Origin: Candidatus Saccharimonadota bacterium | GTDB lineage: Bacteria > Patescibacteriota > Saccharimonadia > Saccharimonadales > Saccharimonadaceae | Reading direction: 5' to 3' | Length of the DNA: 64,000 nucleotides | NCBI GenBank assembly: GCA_017652765.1 | Contig: JAGCAJ010000007.1 | Span: forward strand, 1-64,000 | In this document: one piece after another, positions 42,755 to 50,872 of the stretch | How positions within the stretch are numbered: position 1 is the first letter of the stretch | Layout of the letters: the number at the start of each line of letters is the position of its first letter | The notes under the pieces: generated by a model | Databases searched by the model: none | Seen by the model: the letters and a program-made list of their open reading frames with translations, nothing else | What the model was told of the DNA's origin: nothing | Position numbers and translations under genes: made by a program

Positions 42755-44257
42755 ATGAAAACTTTACCTATTGTTGCTTTAATCGGGCAGACCAACGCCG
42801 GAAAATCCAGTCTTTTGAACCGTTTTGCCCACAAAAACATCGCTATCGTTGCGCGCGAAGAGGGAACTACTAGAGACAATGTCGTGGCACGTATCGATGA
42901 TTCTTTTTTATTAATTGACACTGCCGGATTGAAGGCGCCAACTGATGATTTTGAAGCAAACATTCAAGACCAGATTGCTGACGCCATCGACTCCGCCTCT
43001 GTTATTCTATTAACTCTTGATAGTACTAAATATTTTGACCATCGCGATAAGTCCATCGCAAAACTCGCCCTCCGCTCTAAGAAGCCTATTTTCCTCGTCC
43101 TAAACAAATCCGACCGTGGCGAGAGCCTAGACACTAACGAATTCCGCGCCCTCGGCATCGACGAATCCCACATCTTCCGCACCTCCGCCACCACCGGCCA
43201 AGGTGTTAGTGAACTTAAGAGGGCGATTTGTGATTGCCTTCTGAGCGCAAGCAAGTCGGAGATTAGCAACGGGCTGGCTGGGGTGACGGTCGCGGGGTCC
43301 CCAGAGGCTGAAAACGAGCTTGCTCGTTTGAGGACTCATGGGGAAGCGAGCCGGCAGGACCCCAAACACCCAGTTGCGATTGAACCGACTTGCGCTCCCC
43401 TCAAAATTGCTCTAATTGGCCGCCCAAACGTCGGAAAGTCCTCTTTATTCAATTCCTTAGCCAAAAAACAACAAGCCCTCGTCAGCTCTCGCCAAGGCAC
43501 CACTCGCGATATTAACCGCGTAGAACTTAAATACAAAGGCCGTACCCTAGAAATCCTAGATACTGCCGGCCTACGTAAACCGGGCCGTCGCGAAGTCGGT
43601 ATCGAAAAATTCTCTGCTATCCGCACTCTTTCCGCCATCGAAGAAGCCGATATTTGCGCGCTTCTGATTGACTCTACCGAGCCCCATAGCAAACTTGACC
43701 AGTCTCTCGCCGGCCAAATCGTCGAATCCGGCAAGGGAATTATCATGGTCGTCACCAAATCCGACCTCCTAGAAAACAGCGAACCAACTAATTATTTTGG
43801 CGAAGAAAACATCAAAAATCGCACCAGCGCCGACTTTCTCCTAGACCAATTAGAGCATGACTTTGACTTTCTCCCTTATGCGCCAGTGCTTTTCACCAGT
43901 AGCGAAACAGGGAAAAACGTCACTAAATTATTTGATTTATGCCTAGATATCGACGAAGCCCGCCACCACGAGATTAAAACCTCCGACCTAAATCACATCT
44001 TGCGTGAAGCCATGAGCGAGCACCTCCCGGCCGGCCTTAAAAACACTCACCCAAAACCAAAATACATCGTCCAGACCGACACTTGTCCGCCTTGGTTTGT
44101 AGTTCATGGCCACGATTTGTCGCTTCTCCACTGGTCATACAAGCGTTTTCTAGAGAGAAAAATCCGCGAATTTTACCCATTCCTTGGCACGCCAATTATG
44201 TTTTCTTATAGATCAGACAACAAATCTCGCGAAAATTCCACAAAATCTGACTCTTAA
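42755..44257 (+). CDS. der: GTPase Der (EngA) with a palindrome-encoded linker insertion
   Basis: Double-GTPase ribosome assembly factor, 500 aa. G domain 1 begins ALIGQTNAGKSS, with DTAG and NKSD; G domain 2 begins ALIGRPNVGKSS, with DTAGLRKPGRR and TKSD; a KH-like domain is at the end. Between the two G domains, about 45 residues (around 163-214) come from a long imperfect palindrome (43243-43397) with base and amino acid use unlike the rest. The frame stays open, so the protein should tolerate the insert. It probably shares a promoter with the preceding tRNA-Glu. Confidence 0.94.
   Translation: MKTLPIVALIGQTNAGKSSLLNRFAHKNIAIVAREEGTTRDNVVARIDDSFLLIDTAGLKAPTDDFEANIQDQIADAIDSASVILLTLDSTKYFDHRDKSIAKLALRSKKPIFLVLNKSDRGESLDTNEFRALGIDESHIFRTSATTGQGVSELKRAICDCLLSASKSEISNGLAGVTVAGSPEAENELARLRTHGEASRQDPKHPVAIEPTCAPLKIALIGRPNVGKSSLFNSLAKKQQALVSSRQGTTRDINRVELKYKGRTLEILDTAGLRKPGRREVGIEKFSAIRTLSAIEEADICALLIDSTEPHSKLDQSLAGQIVESGKGIIMVVTKSDLLENSEPTNYFGEENIKNRTSADFLLDQLEHDFDFLPYAPVLFTSSETGKNVTKLFDLCLDIDEARHHEIKTSDLNHILREAMSEHLPAGLKNTHPKPKYIVQTDTCPPWFVVHGHDLSLLHWSYKRFLERKIREFYPFLGTPIMFSYRSDNKSRENSTKSDS
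43243..43397. repeat. Palindromic element inserted in frame in der
   Basis: Nested stems along about 155 bp: GAGCGCAAG..GTCGG with CCGACTTGCGCTC at the ends, GCAAC/GTTGC, GGGGTCC/GGACCCC (43294-43300 and 43357-43363), and a perfect inner hairpin AAACGAG/CTCGTTT with loop CTTG (43312-43329). It lies in the linker between the GTPase domains. Confidence 0.75.
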
Positions 44258-44266
44258 CGCTTATTC

Positions 44267-44345
44267 TATGATAAAATAATCTTAAGTGGGCTAATCTAGC
44301 CCATTTTTGCAGTGAGTGCATGCACTTTAAAAAGGAGGTGTTAAT
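44267..44345 (+). promoter_or_regulatory. PhoH-gene leader with attenuator-like terminator
   Basis: TATGATAAAAT (44267-44277) would start a transcript near 44284. Immediately after comes a terminator, TGGGCTA/TAGCCCA plus TTTTT (44287-44308), then the palindrome AGTGCATGCACT, then AAAAAGGAGGTG before the ATG. The hairpin may end der transcription, attenuate the PhoH gene, or both. Confidence 0.55.
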
Positions 44346-45839
44346 ATGTCACATTACCATAACTACCTTGTGGCAGCGATGGATATGCTGATTGGGGATC
44401 CAGACGTCTTGACGCCAGAAAAAGATACTAAAAAGAAAGCAGATTATCTCTGTATTCCGATTCAGTATCTAGACAAACTCGGCGAATGGCGTCACGAATT
44501 TAGCTCTCGTGGCGAAGCAGCAAAACGTATTATCTATTCCATGGGCGAAATGCTAGCTTATCTTAACAATAACCCAGAGAGTGATGGCAACGTTTTTACC
44601 TGTAAAAATGGTATGAAAATCATGTTCGCTGATGCTCCTGTTCCCGTGGGGATTGATGTCCATAGTACGTCACTAGCTATCGCGCTAGCCCAGACTTTGC
44701 AAAACAAGCACGGCGGACGCAAAACCGGCAAAGTCGCCATCATGACTGGTAGCGACTGGATGGTAGCCAAAGCTTCTGCTGCGCACATCGACGTAGCGCG
44801 CATTAACCCAGAGGTCTATACCGGCCGTTGTAAGGTTAAGCTCCCAACAGACGCTGTTTCACTCTGGACCAGAAACCACCATATTAGCGAAGCCGAATGG
44901 AACAATCTCTTCCCACGCAGAAAGATTCATTTTAATGAATTTGTCGAGTTTGAGGTTGAGAATTTTGGCCAGACCCAGACCGGCTATAGTAATATTGGTC
45001 GTTTTACCTATGACAAACATGGCAATTCAGCTGTTATACCACTCAAGTACATTAAGTTTAATTCGCCATCATACGACGGTATCCGTCCCATCACTAACGT
45101 CCAAGCTATGTATTTAGAGTCATTGCTTGCCCCTGTCGACGAAATCCCCATTGTAGTTTTCTCGGGATTATTCGGCACCGGCAAAACTTTCCTCGCCGTA
45201 GCTACCGGACTAAACGGTGTCGGCTATCGCGCCACCAAACCTAATTTGGAATTTGAGCGTATCTTTGTCTGCCCGCGCGATTCTGCCCTGGGTAAGGACA
45301 TCGGCTTTCTGCCTGGTAATGTTACCGACAAAACCATGGCCAAAGCTCTGCCCGTTATCGATAACATTCGCGACGTCGTCAAAATCGTCGGCATAGAGAA
45401 TCTGTCCGCCGATTCTGACTCGCCCACAAAGAGCAAAAAGTCCACCGCCAGCCAGTCCCCCAAAAGGAACACGGCCTCTGGATTTTATAGCAAAACCGTC
45501 ATGGACATCGTGGACCGCTATTTTGAGTTCCAACCCCTGATTAACATGGGCGGTCGCTCTATCTCTAATTCGCTGATTTTTTATGACGAATTCCAGGACG
45601 TAGAGCGTTTCCAGGCTCGCGAGCTCGTTTCTCGTATCGGTAATGGTAGCAAGATTGTTATCGCTGGCGACCCTACTCAGCTGTCTAACCCGCACCTTAA
45701 TCGTACTAGCAACGGATTGAATTACATCGCGACCAAGCTCGCCGACAAACCCTATGCTTCGATTATTACCTGCGACGAAGAAGACGAAATCGTCCGTCAC
45801 TGGGTACTGCGCGAAATCGCCAAAGATTTAAACCGCTAG
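44346..45839 (+). CDS. PhoH-like ATPase with N-terminal PIN-like region
   Basis: A 497 aa protein of PhoH2 type. The N-terminal half (about 75-165, GIDVHSTSLAIALAQ and KVAIMTGSDWMVAKA) resembles a PIN nuclease fold. The C-terminal PhoH ATPase has Walker A GLFGTGKTF near 275, Walker B IFYDEFQDV near 410, and IVIAGDPTQLS near 437. The family has RNA helicase/nuclease activity. An insert rich in Ser/Lys (about 360-375) splits the ATPase. The leader has a strong Shine-Dalgarno sequence. Confidence 0.85.
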   Translation: MSHYHNYLVAAMDMLIGDPDVLTPEKDTKKKADYLCIPIQYLDKLGEWRHEFSSRGEAAKRIIYSMGEMLAYLNNNPESDGNVFTCKNGMKIMFADAPVPVGIDVHSTSLAIALAQTLQNKHGGRKTGKVAIMTGSDWMVAKASAAHIDVARINPEVYTGRCKVKLPTDAVSLWTRNHHISEAEWNNLFPRRKIHFNEFVEFEVENFGQTQTGYSNIGRFTYDKHGNSAVIPLKYIKFNSPSYDGIRPITNVQAMYLESLLAPVDEIPIVVFSGLFGTGKTFLAVATGLNGVGYRATKPNLEFERIFVCPRDSALGKDIGFLPGNVTDKTMAKALPVIDNIRDVVKIVGIENLSADSDSPTKSKKSTASQSPKRNTASGFYSKTVMDIVDRYFEFQPLINMGGRSISNSLIFYDEFQDVERFQARELVSRIGNGSKIVIAGDPTQLSNPHLNRTSNGLNYIATKLADKPYASIITCDEEDEIVRHWVLREIAKDLNR

Positions 45840-45850
45840 AACACCACCTT

Positions 45851-45878
45851 AGCCTCCCATATTTTGGGAGGCTTTTTC
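45851..45878 (+). terminator. Terminator of the PhoH-like gene
   Basis: Stem AGCCTCCCA/TGGGAGGCT, loop TATTT, then TTTTTC. Confidence 0.88.
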
Positions 45879-45894
45879 TATGGAATCAAGAATA

Positions 45895-46240
45895 ACAAAA
45901 AGCCTCTGGACGGGATTAGGTAAGGGTGGGCATCACCTAATCCCATCTAGAGGCTCTTTGTATACCCCATAACGCTTCTTTGTCCAGATACCGGGGAAGC
46001 CCCGGAAGCGCGACCCACCTCACACAATTTGGGGCCCGCCGGTTATGGGGGTTGCTATGTTCTTAAAGGCTTTCAAAAGTGGAGGTAATACTTATAAGTT
46101 TATGACCGTAAAGAGAAATCATAAACCCGAAAGTTTTAAGAACACGCAACTTCTAACTATTCTGGCAAAAATATGCTAGAATAGTAGTAGAAATTATGAT
46201 TTATTTAGGTGCAGTTTAGGGTATTAGGCCCTAACTGTTT
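45895..46240 (-). ncRNA. Candidate multi-domain structured RNA locus, family unknown
   Basis: Three strong dyads lie in this 350 bp gene-free region: AGCCTCTGGA.GGGATTAGGT with ACCTAATCCC..CTAGAGGCT (45901-45955); ACCCCATAAC with GTTATGGGGGT (45964/46042) enclosing CGCTT/AAGCG and CCGGGG/CCCCGG; and GTTGC.TGTTCTTAAA..CTTTC with GAAAG..TTTAAGAAC..GCAAC (46051-46150) enclosing GTTTATG/CATAAAC. On the minus strand the first dyad is followed by TTTTTG, a terminator, and TGCTATACT near 46251-46243 could be its promoter, giving a transcript of about 340 nt. I see none of the conserved parts of RNase P, tmRNA or 6S RNA. Plus-strand leader elements of dprA are an alternative. Confidence 0.5.
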
Positions 46241-46290
46241 CTAGTATAGCACAGATAAATCTATAAGTCAATACTTTTTTCATATTTTTT
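46170..46290 (+). promoter_or_regulatory. dprA upstream region
   Basis: TATGCTAGAAT (near 46172-46182) reads towards dprA. About 40 bases on, AGTT-AGGG/CCCT-AACT forms a hairpin followed by TTTCT, a weak attenuator. No Shine-Dalgarno sequence precedes the dprA ATG. Confidence 0.45.
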
Positions 46291-47187
46291 ATGGAAATCA
46301 ACCAAATTGCACCCCTGGAGAATAAATTTACAGAGGTGTTAAAAGCGCTTGTGCTTAATGTAAAAATGTTGTATTATTACGGAAATTTGCCAGAAAATCG
46401 GCAAAAAACCGTAGCAATTGTAGGCTCTAGGCGGAATACCCCTTATGGATATGAGGTGGCATATAGAGCCGCATATGAGGCGGCCAAAGCTGGAGCGATT
46501 GTTATATCTGGACTAGCATATGGGATAGATAGTGTGGCTCACAGAGGCGCGTTAGATGCGGGTGGAATTACGATTGCAGTGCTAGGTACGCCAATAACAG
46601 AGATATATCCCAAGCCCCATAAGGGGTTAGCTAGAGAAATTATAGAGAAGGGTGGAGCGGTTATATCCGAATACGGGCCAGAAGACACACCTCTTGGTCT
46701 TCCAGACATAAAAGCGCGATTTTTAGCTAGAAATCGAATCATCGCCGGACTATCCGACGCAGTATTAGTAGTAGAGGCGGCGGACCATAGCGGAACGCTA
46801 AATACCGCTACGCACGCATTGGATTTAGGCCTAGACCTCTTAGCGGTGCCGGGCGACATCACCAAATCCACCTCTGTTGGATGCAATAAGCTAATCAAAC
46901 AGGGGGCACTCCCCTATACAGAGCCAGATGACCTCTTAGATATCCTCTTCCCAGAGAGAATAGTAAAACGTAGATCTAGGAAGTTATTAAACAAATTACT
47001 ATTGAAAACCGAAACAGAGGTAGAAAAACAAGTCCTCTCTGTTATTTTTGAGGGTATTTCTGATGGCGACGAAATAATAAAACGCCTCAAAATCTCCGCT
47101 ACGGATTTCTCTCAGGCAATAACAATGCTAGAGATTAAGGGACTAGTCGTAGCATTAGGCATGAATCAATGGATGACAAGAGGCTAA
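46291..47187 (+). CDS. dprA: DNA processing protein DprA
   Basis: RecA-loading protein for natural transformation, 298 aa. The Rossmann-like core shows AIVGSRRNTPYG, SGLAYGIDSVAHRGAL, FLARNRIIAGLSD and AVPGDITKSTSVGCNKLI. The C-terminal winged-helix (about 235-298) is present; the N-terminal SAM-like domain of larger homologues is missing. It suggests uptake of single-stranded DNA, in line with the competence reported for many CPR bacteria. The 3' end overlaps pth by 4 bp. Confidence 0.93.
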   Translation: MEINQIAPLENKFTEVLKALVLNVKMLYYYGNLPENRQKTVAIVGSRRNTPYGYEVAYRAAYEAAKAGAIVISGLAYGIDSVAHRGALDAGGITIAVLGTPITEIYPKPHKGLAREIIEKGGAVISEYGPEDTPLGLPDIKARFLARNRIIAGLSDAVLVVEAADHSGTLNTATHALDLGLDLLAVPGDITKSTSVGCNKLIKQGALPYTEPDDLLDILFPERIVKRRSRKLLNKLLLKTETEVEKQVLSVIFEGISDGDEIIKRLKISATDFSQAITMLEIKGLVVALGMNQWMTRG

Positions 47188-47741
47188 ATTCCTAGCCAAT
47201 TGTCAATCTCAGACACGACGGAGCGGAGAAGGTCGGGAAGTTTTTCTTTCTCTTCGGCCGTGAATTTGCTGAGAACAAAGTCAATATCAGAGATTTTGCC
47301 ATCAGAATCAGAGCCAGTTTTAAGATTGGAACCAACACGGGAGGCACTATCCGTGCCAATCCTAAGGCGTGGGAAATCTTCAGTAGAAAGACTCGCGATA
47401 GTGGATTTTAATCCGTTATTCCCTCCGGCGGAGCCTTTCTCGCGCAAGCGCAATTTACCAAAATCCAGATTAAAATCGTCACAAACTACTAGGATGTCAG
47501 AGGTCGGAATTTTGTAAAAATGAGCAAAAGCCTGGATAGCCTCGCCGACGTTATTGTAATAAGTCTGGGGTTTAATAAAAATCGCATCGCCAGATTTAAG
47601 CCAAAGCGCATTGAATTTTGGCGTGTCGGACCAATTTAATCCCTTTACCTTAGCATAAAAATCCAGCGCCAAAAATCCGGTATTATGACGGGTGAAATTG
47701 TATTTACTCTCTGGATTACCAAAGCCTGCGATGAGTTTCAT
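47184..47741 (-). CDS. pth: Peptidyl-tRNA hydrolase
   Basis: Releases tRNA from peptidyl-tRNA that has dropped off the ribosome, 185 aa. Family motifs: GFGNPESKYNFTRHNTGF with the catalytic His19 and Asn9, VVCDDFNLDFGKLRL, GSAGGNNGLKS and the FPRLRIG segment. The ATG is chosen because a TATAAT ends 7 nt before it and the family N-terminus starts here. Confidence 0.94.
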   Translation of the reverse strand: MKLIAGFGNPESKYNFTRHNTGFLALDFYAKVKGLNWSDTPKFNALWLKSGDAIFIKPQTYYNNVGEAIQAFAHFYKIPTSDILVVCDDFNLDFGKLRLREKGSAGGNNGLKSTIASLSTEDFPRLRIGTDSASRVGSNLKTGSDSDGKISDIDFVLSKFTAEEKEKLPDLLRSVVSEIDNWLGI

Positions 47742-47814
47742 ATCTGTAATTATAACACAAGGCAACTCATTGCAAAAACGCTTATGCTTGACAAGGTATG
47801 CTATCATAGATTAT

Positions 47815-50235
47815 ATGAGCGCAAAAAACCTAGTCATAGTAGAGTCTCCAGCCAAAGCCAAGACTATCGAAAAATACTTAGGGTCTGATTTTAAGGTAAT
47901 GTCCTCTGTTGGACATATTAGAAAAGACACCAAAGTTGATGTAGCTAATGATTTTGCCGTCACCTACGAAATCGACGAAGGCCACAAAAAAATCGTCTCC
48001 GATCTTAAAAAAGCCATCAAAAACGTCAAAACTATCTGGCTCGCTACCGATGAAGACCGCGAAGGAGAGTCTATTTCTTGGCATCTAATGGAAGTGCTAA
48101 AATTACCAAAAAACACTAACCGTATCACCTTCCACGAGATTACTAAACCCGCTCTAGAAGAAGCCGTCAAAAATCCGCGCCATGTTGATATGTCTATGGT
48201 ATCCTCCCAACAGGCTCGCCAGACCTTGGATATGCTAGTAGGTTACGACTTATCAGGGGTAGTTAGAAAAAAGGTTCCTGGGGCCATCTCTGCTGGTCGC
48301 GTACAGAGCCCAGCTCTCCGTCTTGTCGTAGAAAAAGAACGCGAGATAGAGAAGTTCGAGAGTAAATCTAGCTTCAAAATCACCGGAGAATTTGCCAAAA
48401 AAGGCGTCAAAACACCGTTTATGGCTACTTTGGACGAAAAAGGCCCAGATAATGCGCTTAAGGCTAAAAAGCTCTTAGAGAGCCTAATAGGGGCCAAATA
48501 CGAGGTATTTTCCGTGGACCAGACCGAGGCCACAAAGGCTAACCCCGTACCTTTTGCCACTGCTACGCTCCAGATTGAGGCTAACGCTCGCCTAGGTTTT
48601 TCTTCTTCTACCACTATGCGTGCCGCCCAGGGATTATACCAGGCTGGCCACATTACCTACCATAGAACCGATTCTCTTAACCTATCTAATCAAGCTCTTG
48701 GCGCTATCGCAAATTATATCAAGTCAAATTACGGAGAAAAATACTTAAAAACACGTCATTTTAAGACCAAATCCGCCGGCGCCCAAGAAGCTCACGAAGC
48801 TATCCGTCCTACCCACATAGAAAACGAAGATTGCGGGAGCAATAATTTTGAGAAAAAGCTCTATCATCTCATCCGTACCCGCACCCTTGCCACCCAAATG
48901 TCAAACGCCATCGTAAATAGAACTACGATAAAGCTTAAAGCAAACAGTCCTTCCGACAAACGTCTAGCGACAACGGGAGCGTCTGCGCAAGCTTCGCCCG
49001 TAACGACGGGCCGAAGCGAAGCGCGTTTGGCGGAAGGAGCTGTTTGCTTTAAAGCTACTGGCGAAATCGTTGTCTTTGACGGCTTTTTAAAAGTGTACGG
49101 TAAGTCCAAGGATACCGAACTTCCAGCATTGTCCGAAGGCGACCTCTGTGATGCGCTAGAAATTACCGCCCGCGAGACCTTTGATCGTCCACCTGCCAGA
49201 TACACCGAGGGCTCCCTGGTCAAAAAGCTGGAAGAGCTAGGCATTGGTCGTCCGTCTACTTACGCGTCTATTATGTCTGCTATACAGGCTCGCGGATATG
49301 TCGTTAAGGGTGAGTCCGACGGCACCCCTAGAGAAGTTACCGTTATCACCCTAAAAGGCAACAAGATTACCGAAGATACCGCCGAAGAAAAGACCGGAAG
49401 CGTTAAAGGCAAATTAATCCCTACCCCTGTTGGCGAGCTAGTTTCCGACTTTCTGACTGACCATTTTGACCAAATCGTAGACTATGGCTTTACTGCTGAC
49501 GTCGAGCAAAAACTAGACAAAATCGCCGAAGACAAACTCGACCGCGTTAAGATGCTTCGTGATTTTTATACTCCGTTTTCTAAGCTAGTCGGAAAATCCG
49601 ACGATATCGCCCGCTATAATAACGCCAACGCATTAGGAAAAGATCCAAAAACAGGGAAAAATATCTACGCCAAAATCGGCAAAAACGGCGGTTTTATTCA
49701 ACTCGGCGAAAACGAAAAAGAATCTGGCGAAAAGCCTCGTTTTGCTCCACTCCCAGACGGAGAAACCGTCAAGACTGTCACCCTAGAACAGGCACTAGAG
49801 CAACTTGCTCTCCCCGCCCTCCCACGCTCTCTGGGTCATGCCAAAGACGGCACGGAGATTATTGCCGCCGCCGGTCCGTTTGGCCCATATCTAAAGGCGG
49901 GGAATTACAATGTCCCAATCAAAGATTACGACCCCTATACAATTACGCTAGCCGAAGCCGAGCCACTCTATCGAGCCAAAATCGACTCCATTATTGCTGA
50001 TTGGGGCGATATCATGATTATAAACGGCGCCTATGGTCCTTATGTTAAAGGTCCGGGTCGTCGCAATAACGCCAAAATCCCTAAAGAAATTAATCCTAAA
50101 AAGCTAACGCGTGAAGAAGCAGAAAAGATTCTAGCCGAAAAGCCAAAGTCCGCCCGCCACGCCCCGCGCCGTCGCTCCGCCAAAAAGGCTACCAAAAAGA
50201 CCACCAAGGCCAAATCCCGCTCCACCAAGAAATAA
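47815..50235 (+). CDS. topA: DNA topoisomerase I with a palindrome-encoded insertion
   Basis: Type IA topoisomerase, 806 aa. The TOPRIM domain has VESPAKAKTIEKYLG and ATDEDREGE; the catalytic tyrosine is in ITYHRTDS near residue 282. Two C-terminal repeats contain GPFGPYLKAG and GAYGPYVKG, and the tail is Lys/Arg-rich. About 35 residues near 380-415 (ATTGASAQASPVTTGRSEA core) are encoded by a long palindrome that interrupts the otherwise conserved KLKA....FKATGEIV segment without breaking the frame. TATCAT ends 7 nt before the ATG. Confidence 0.95.
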   Translation: MSAKNLVIVESPAKAKTIEKYLGSDFKVMSSVGHIRKDTKVDVANDFAVTYEIDEGHKKIVSDLKKAIKNVKTIWLATDEDREGESISWHLMEVLKLPKNTNRITFHEITKPALEEAVKNPRHVDMSMVSSQQARQTLDMLVGYDLSGVVRKKVPGAISAGRVQSPALRLVVEKEREIEKFESKSSFKITGEFAKKGVKTPFMATLDEKGPDNALKAKKLLESLIGAKYEVFSVDQTEATKANPVPFATATLQIEANARLGFSSSTTMRAAQGLYQAGHITYHRTDSLNLSNQALGAIANYIKSNYGEKYLKTRHFKTKSAGAQEAHEAIRPTHIENEDCGSNNFEKKLYHLIRTRTLATQMSNAIVNRTTIKLKANSPSDKRLATTGASAQASPVTTGRSEARLAEGAVCFKATGEIVVFDGFLKVYGKSKDTELPALSEGDLCDALEITARETFDRPPARYTEGSLVKKLEELGIGRPSTYASIMSAIQARGYVVKGESDGTPREVTVITLKGNKITEDTAEEKTGSVKGKLIPTPVGELVSDFLTDHFDQIVDYGFTADVEQKLDKIAEDKLDRVKMLRDFYTPFSKLVGKSDDIARYNNANALGKDPKTGKNIYAKIGKNGGFIQLGENEKESGEKPRFAPLPDGETVKTVTLEQALEQLALPALPRSLGHAKDGTEIIAAAGPFGPYLKAGNYNVPIKDYDPYTITLAEAEPLYRAKIDSIIADWGDIMIINGAYGPYVKGPGRRNNAKIPKEINPKKLTREEAEKILAEKPKSARHAPRRRSAKKATKKTTKAKSRSTKK
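48931..49057. repeat. Palindromic element inserted in frame in topA
   Basis: An imperfect hairpin of about 127 bp. Outer arms include AAAGCAAACAG/CTGTTTGCTTT, CTTCCG/CGGAAG and CAAACG/CGTTTG; the apex is GCTTCG.CCCGT/ACGGG.CGAAGC with loop AACG. The 60-base core (48963-49022) matches 56681-56740 at 55 positions. Confidence 0.82.
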
Positions 50236-50254
50236 CCATTGACTTTTTCTCTAA

Positions 50255-50305
50255 TCTGTGCTATAATAAAGCATATGGGGTGGCACTTTTACAGGAGGTG
50301 TAATT
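50255..50305 (+). promoter_or_regulatory. Promoter and leader of the 50.3 kb gene
   Basis: TGTGCTATAAT near 50259-50269 gives a leader of about 30 nt ending in AGGAGGTG, seven bases before the ATG. Confidence 0.65.
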
Positions 50306-50650
50306 ATGGACAATTTTGGCGATAATTTTTTCTTTGATATCGCAATTCATGACACTGTTTATTATGACAAGTACCTAAAAGGCAAGCTTACTTTAAGAGA
50401 AATGGCAGATGATGCCAGAAAGGCTCACTACTGGAAACAGTTAAACATTTCCGAAGCCGTAGACTGGTATATCGCACGCGAAGAAAATATTTTAAAGAAG
50501 CTAGAAGAGCGTTATGCAGATCTCGCTAAAAACAACGGCCTAGTCGCCAAGTTAAAAAGCAAGAGTCGTCAAGACATCAAGAAACAAAAGGAAATAGTGA
50601 TTTACTTGCATGACGCAAAAGACGCATTGAATTTTACCACAAAACATTAA
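50306..50650 (+). CDS. Hypothetical protein, 114 aa
   Basis: A small, mostly helical charged protein. Its first 20 residues are rich in Phe/Asp (MDNFGDNFFFDIAIHD), and the end is Lys-rich. I do not recognise it. It has its own promoter, a strong Shine-Dalgarno sequence and its own terminator, so it is an independent transcription unit. Confidence 0.7.
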   Translation: MDNFGDNFFFDIAIHDTVYYDKYLKGKLTLREMADDARKAHYWKQLNISEAVDWYIAREENILKKLEERYADLAKNNGLVAKLKSKSRQDIKKQKEIVIYLHDAKDALNFTTKH

Positions 50651-50663
50651 TACACCACCCCAC

Positions 50664-50690
50664 AGGCCCGAGCAATCGGGCCTATTTTTA
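50664..50690 (+). terminator. Terminator of the 50.3 kb gene
   Basis: Perfect stem AGGCCCGA/TCGGGCCT with a GCAA loop, then ATTTTT. Confidence 0.9.
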
Positions 50691-50742
50691 TGTCAAATTT
50701 TGGCACTTTTTGACCGATTTTAAACTTGAGCGTAATAAATTG

Positions 50743-50872
50743 TTGACATTGTAAAAAATGTGATACAATAGAACATAGAAAGTCATATATTTTTAGTTGA
50801 CATTTAGCACAAATTATGCTATCATAAACAAAATGAATAATATTAACTGGGGTGGAATAAAGGAATAAATTC
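50743..50872 (+). promoter_or_regulatory. Tandem promoters and leaderless upstream ORF before the sigma-like regulator
   Basis: Two sigma-70-type promoters: TTGACA-15 bp-TACAAT (50743-50769) and TTGACA-17 bp-TATCAT (50797-50825). The second box ends 7 nt before the ATG of an 11-codon ORF (50833-50868, MNNINWGGIKE), whose stop lies 4 nt before the regulator's ATG. This is one of few places with a proper -35 box in the window. Confidence 0.65.
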
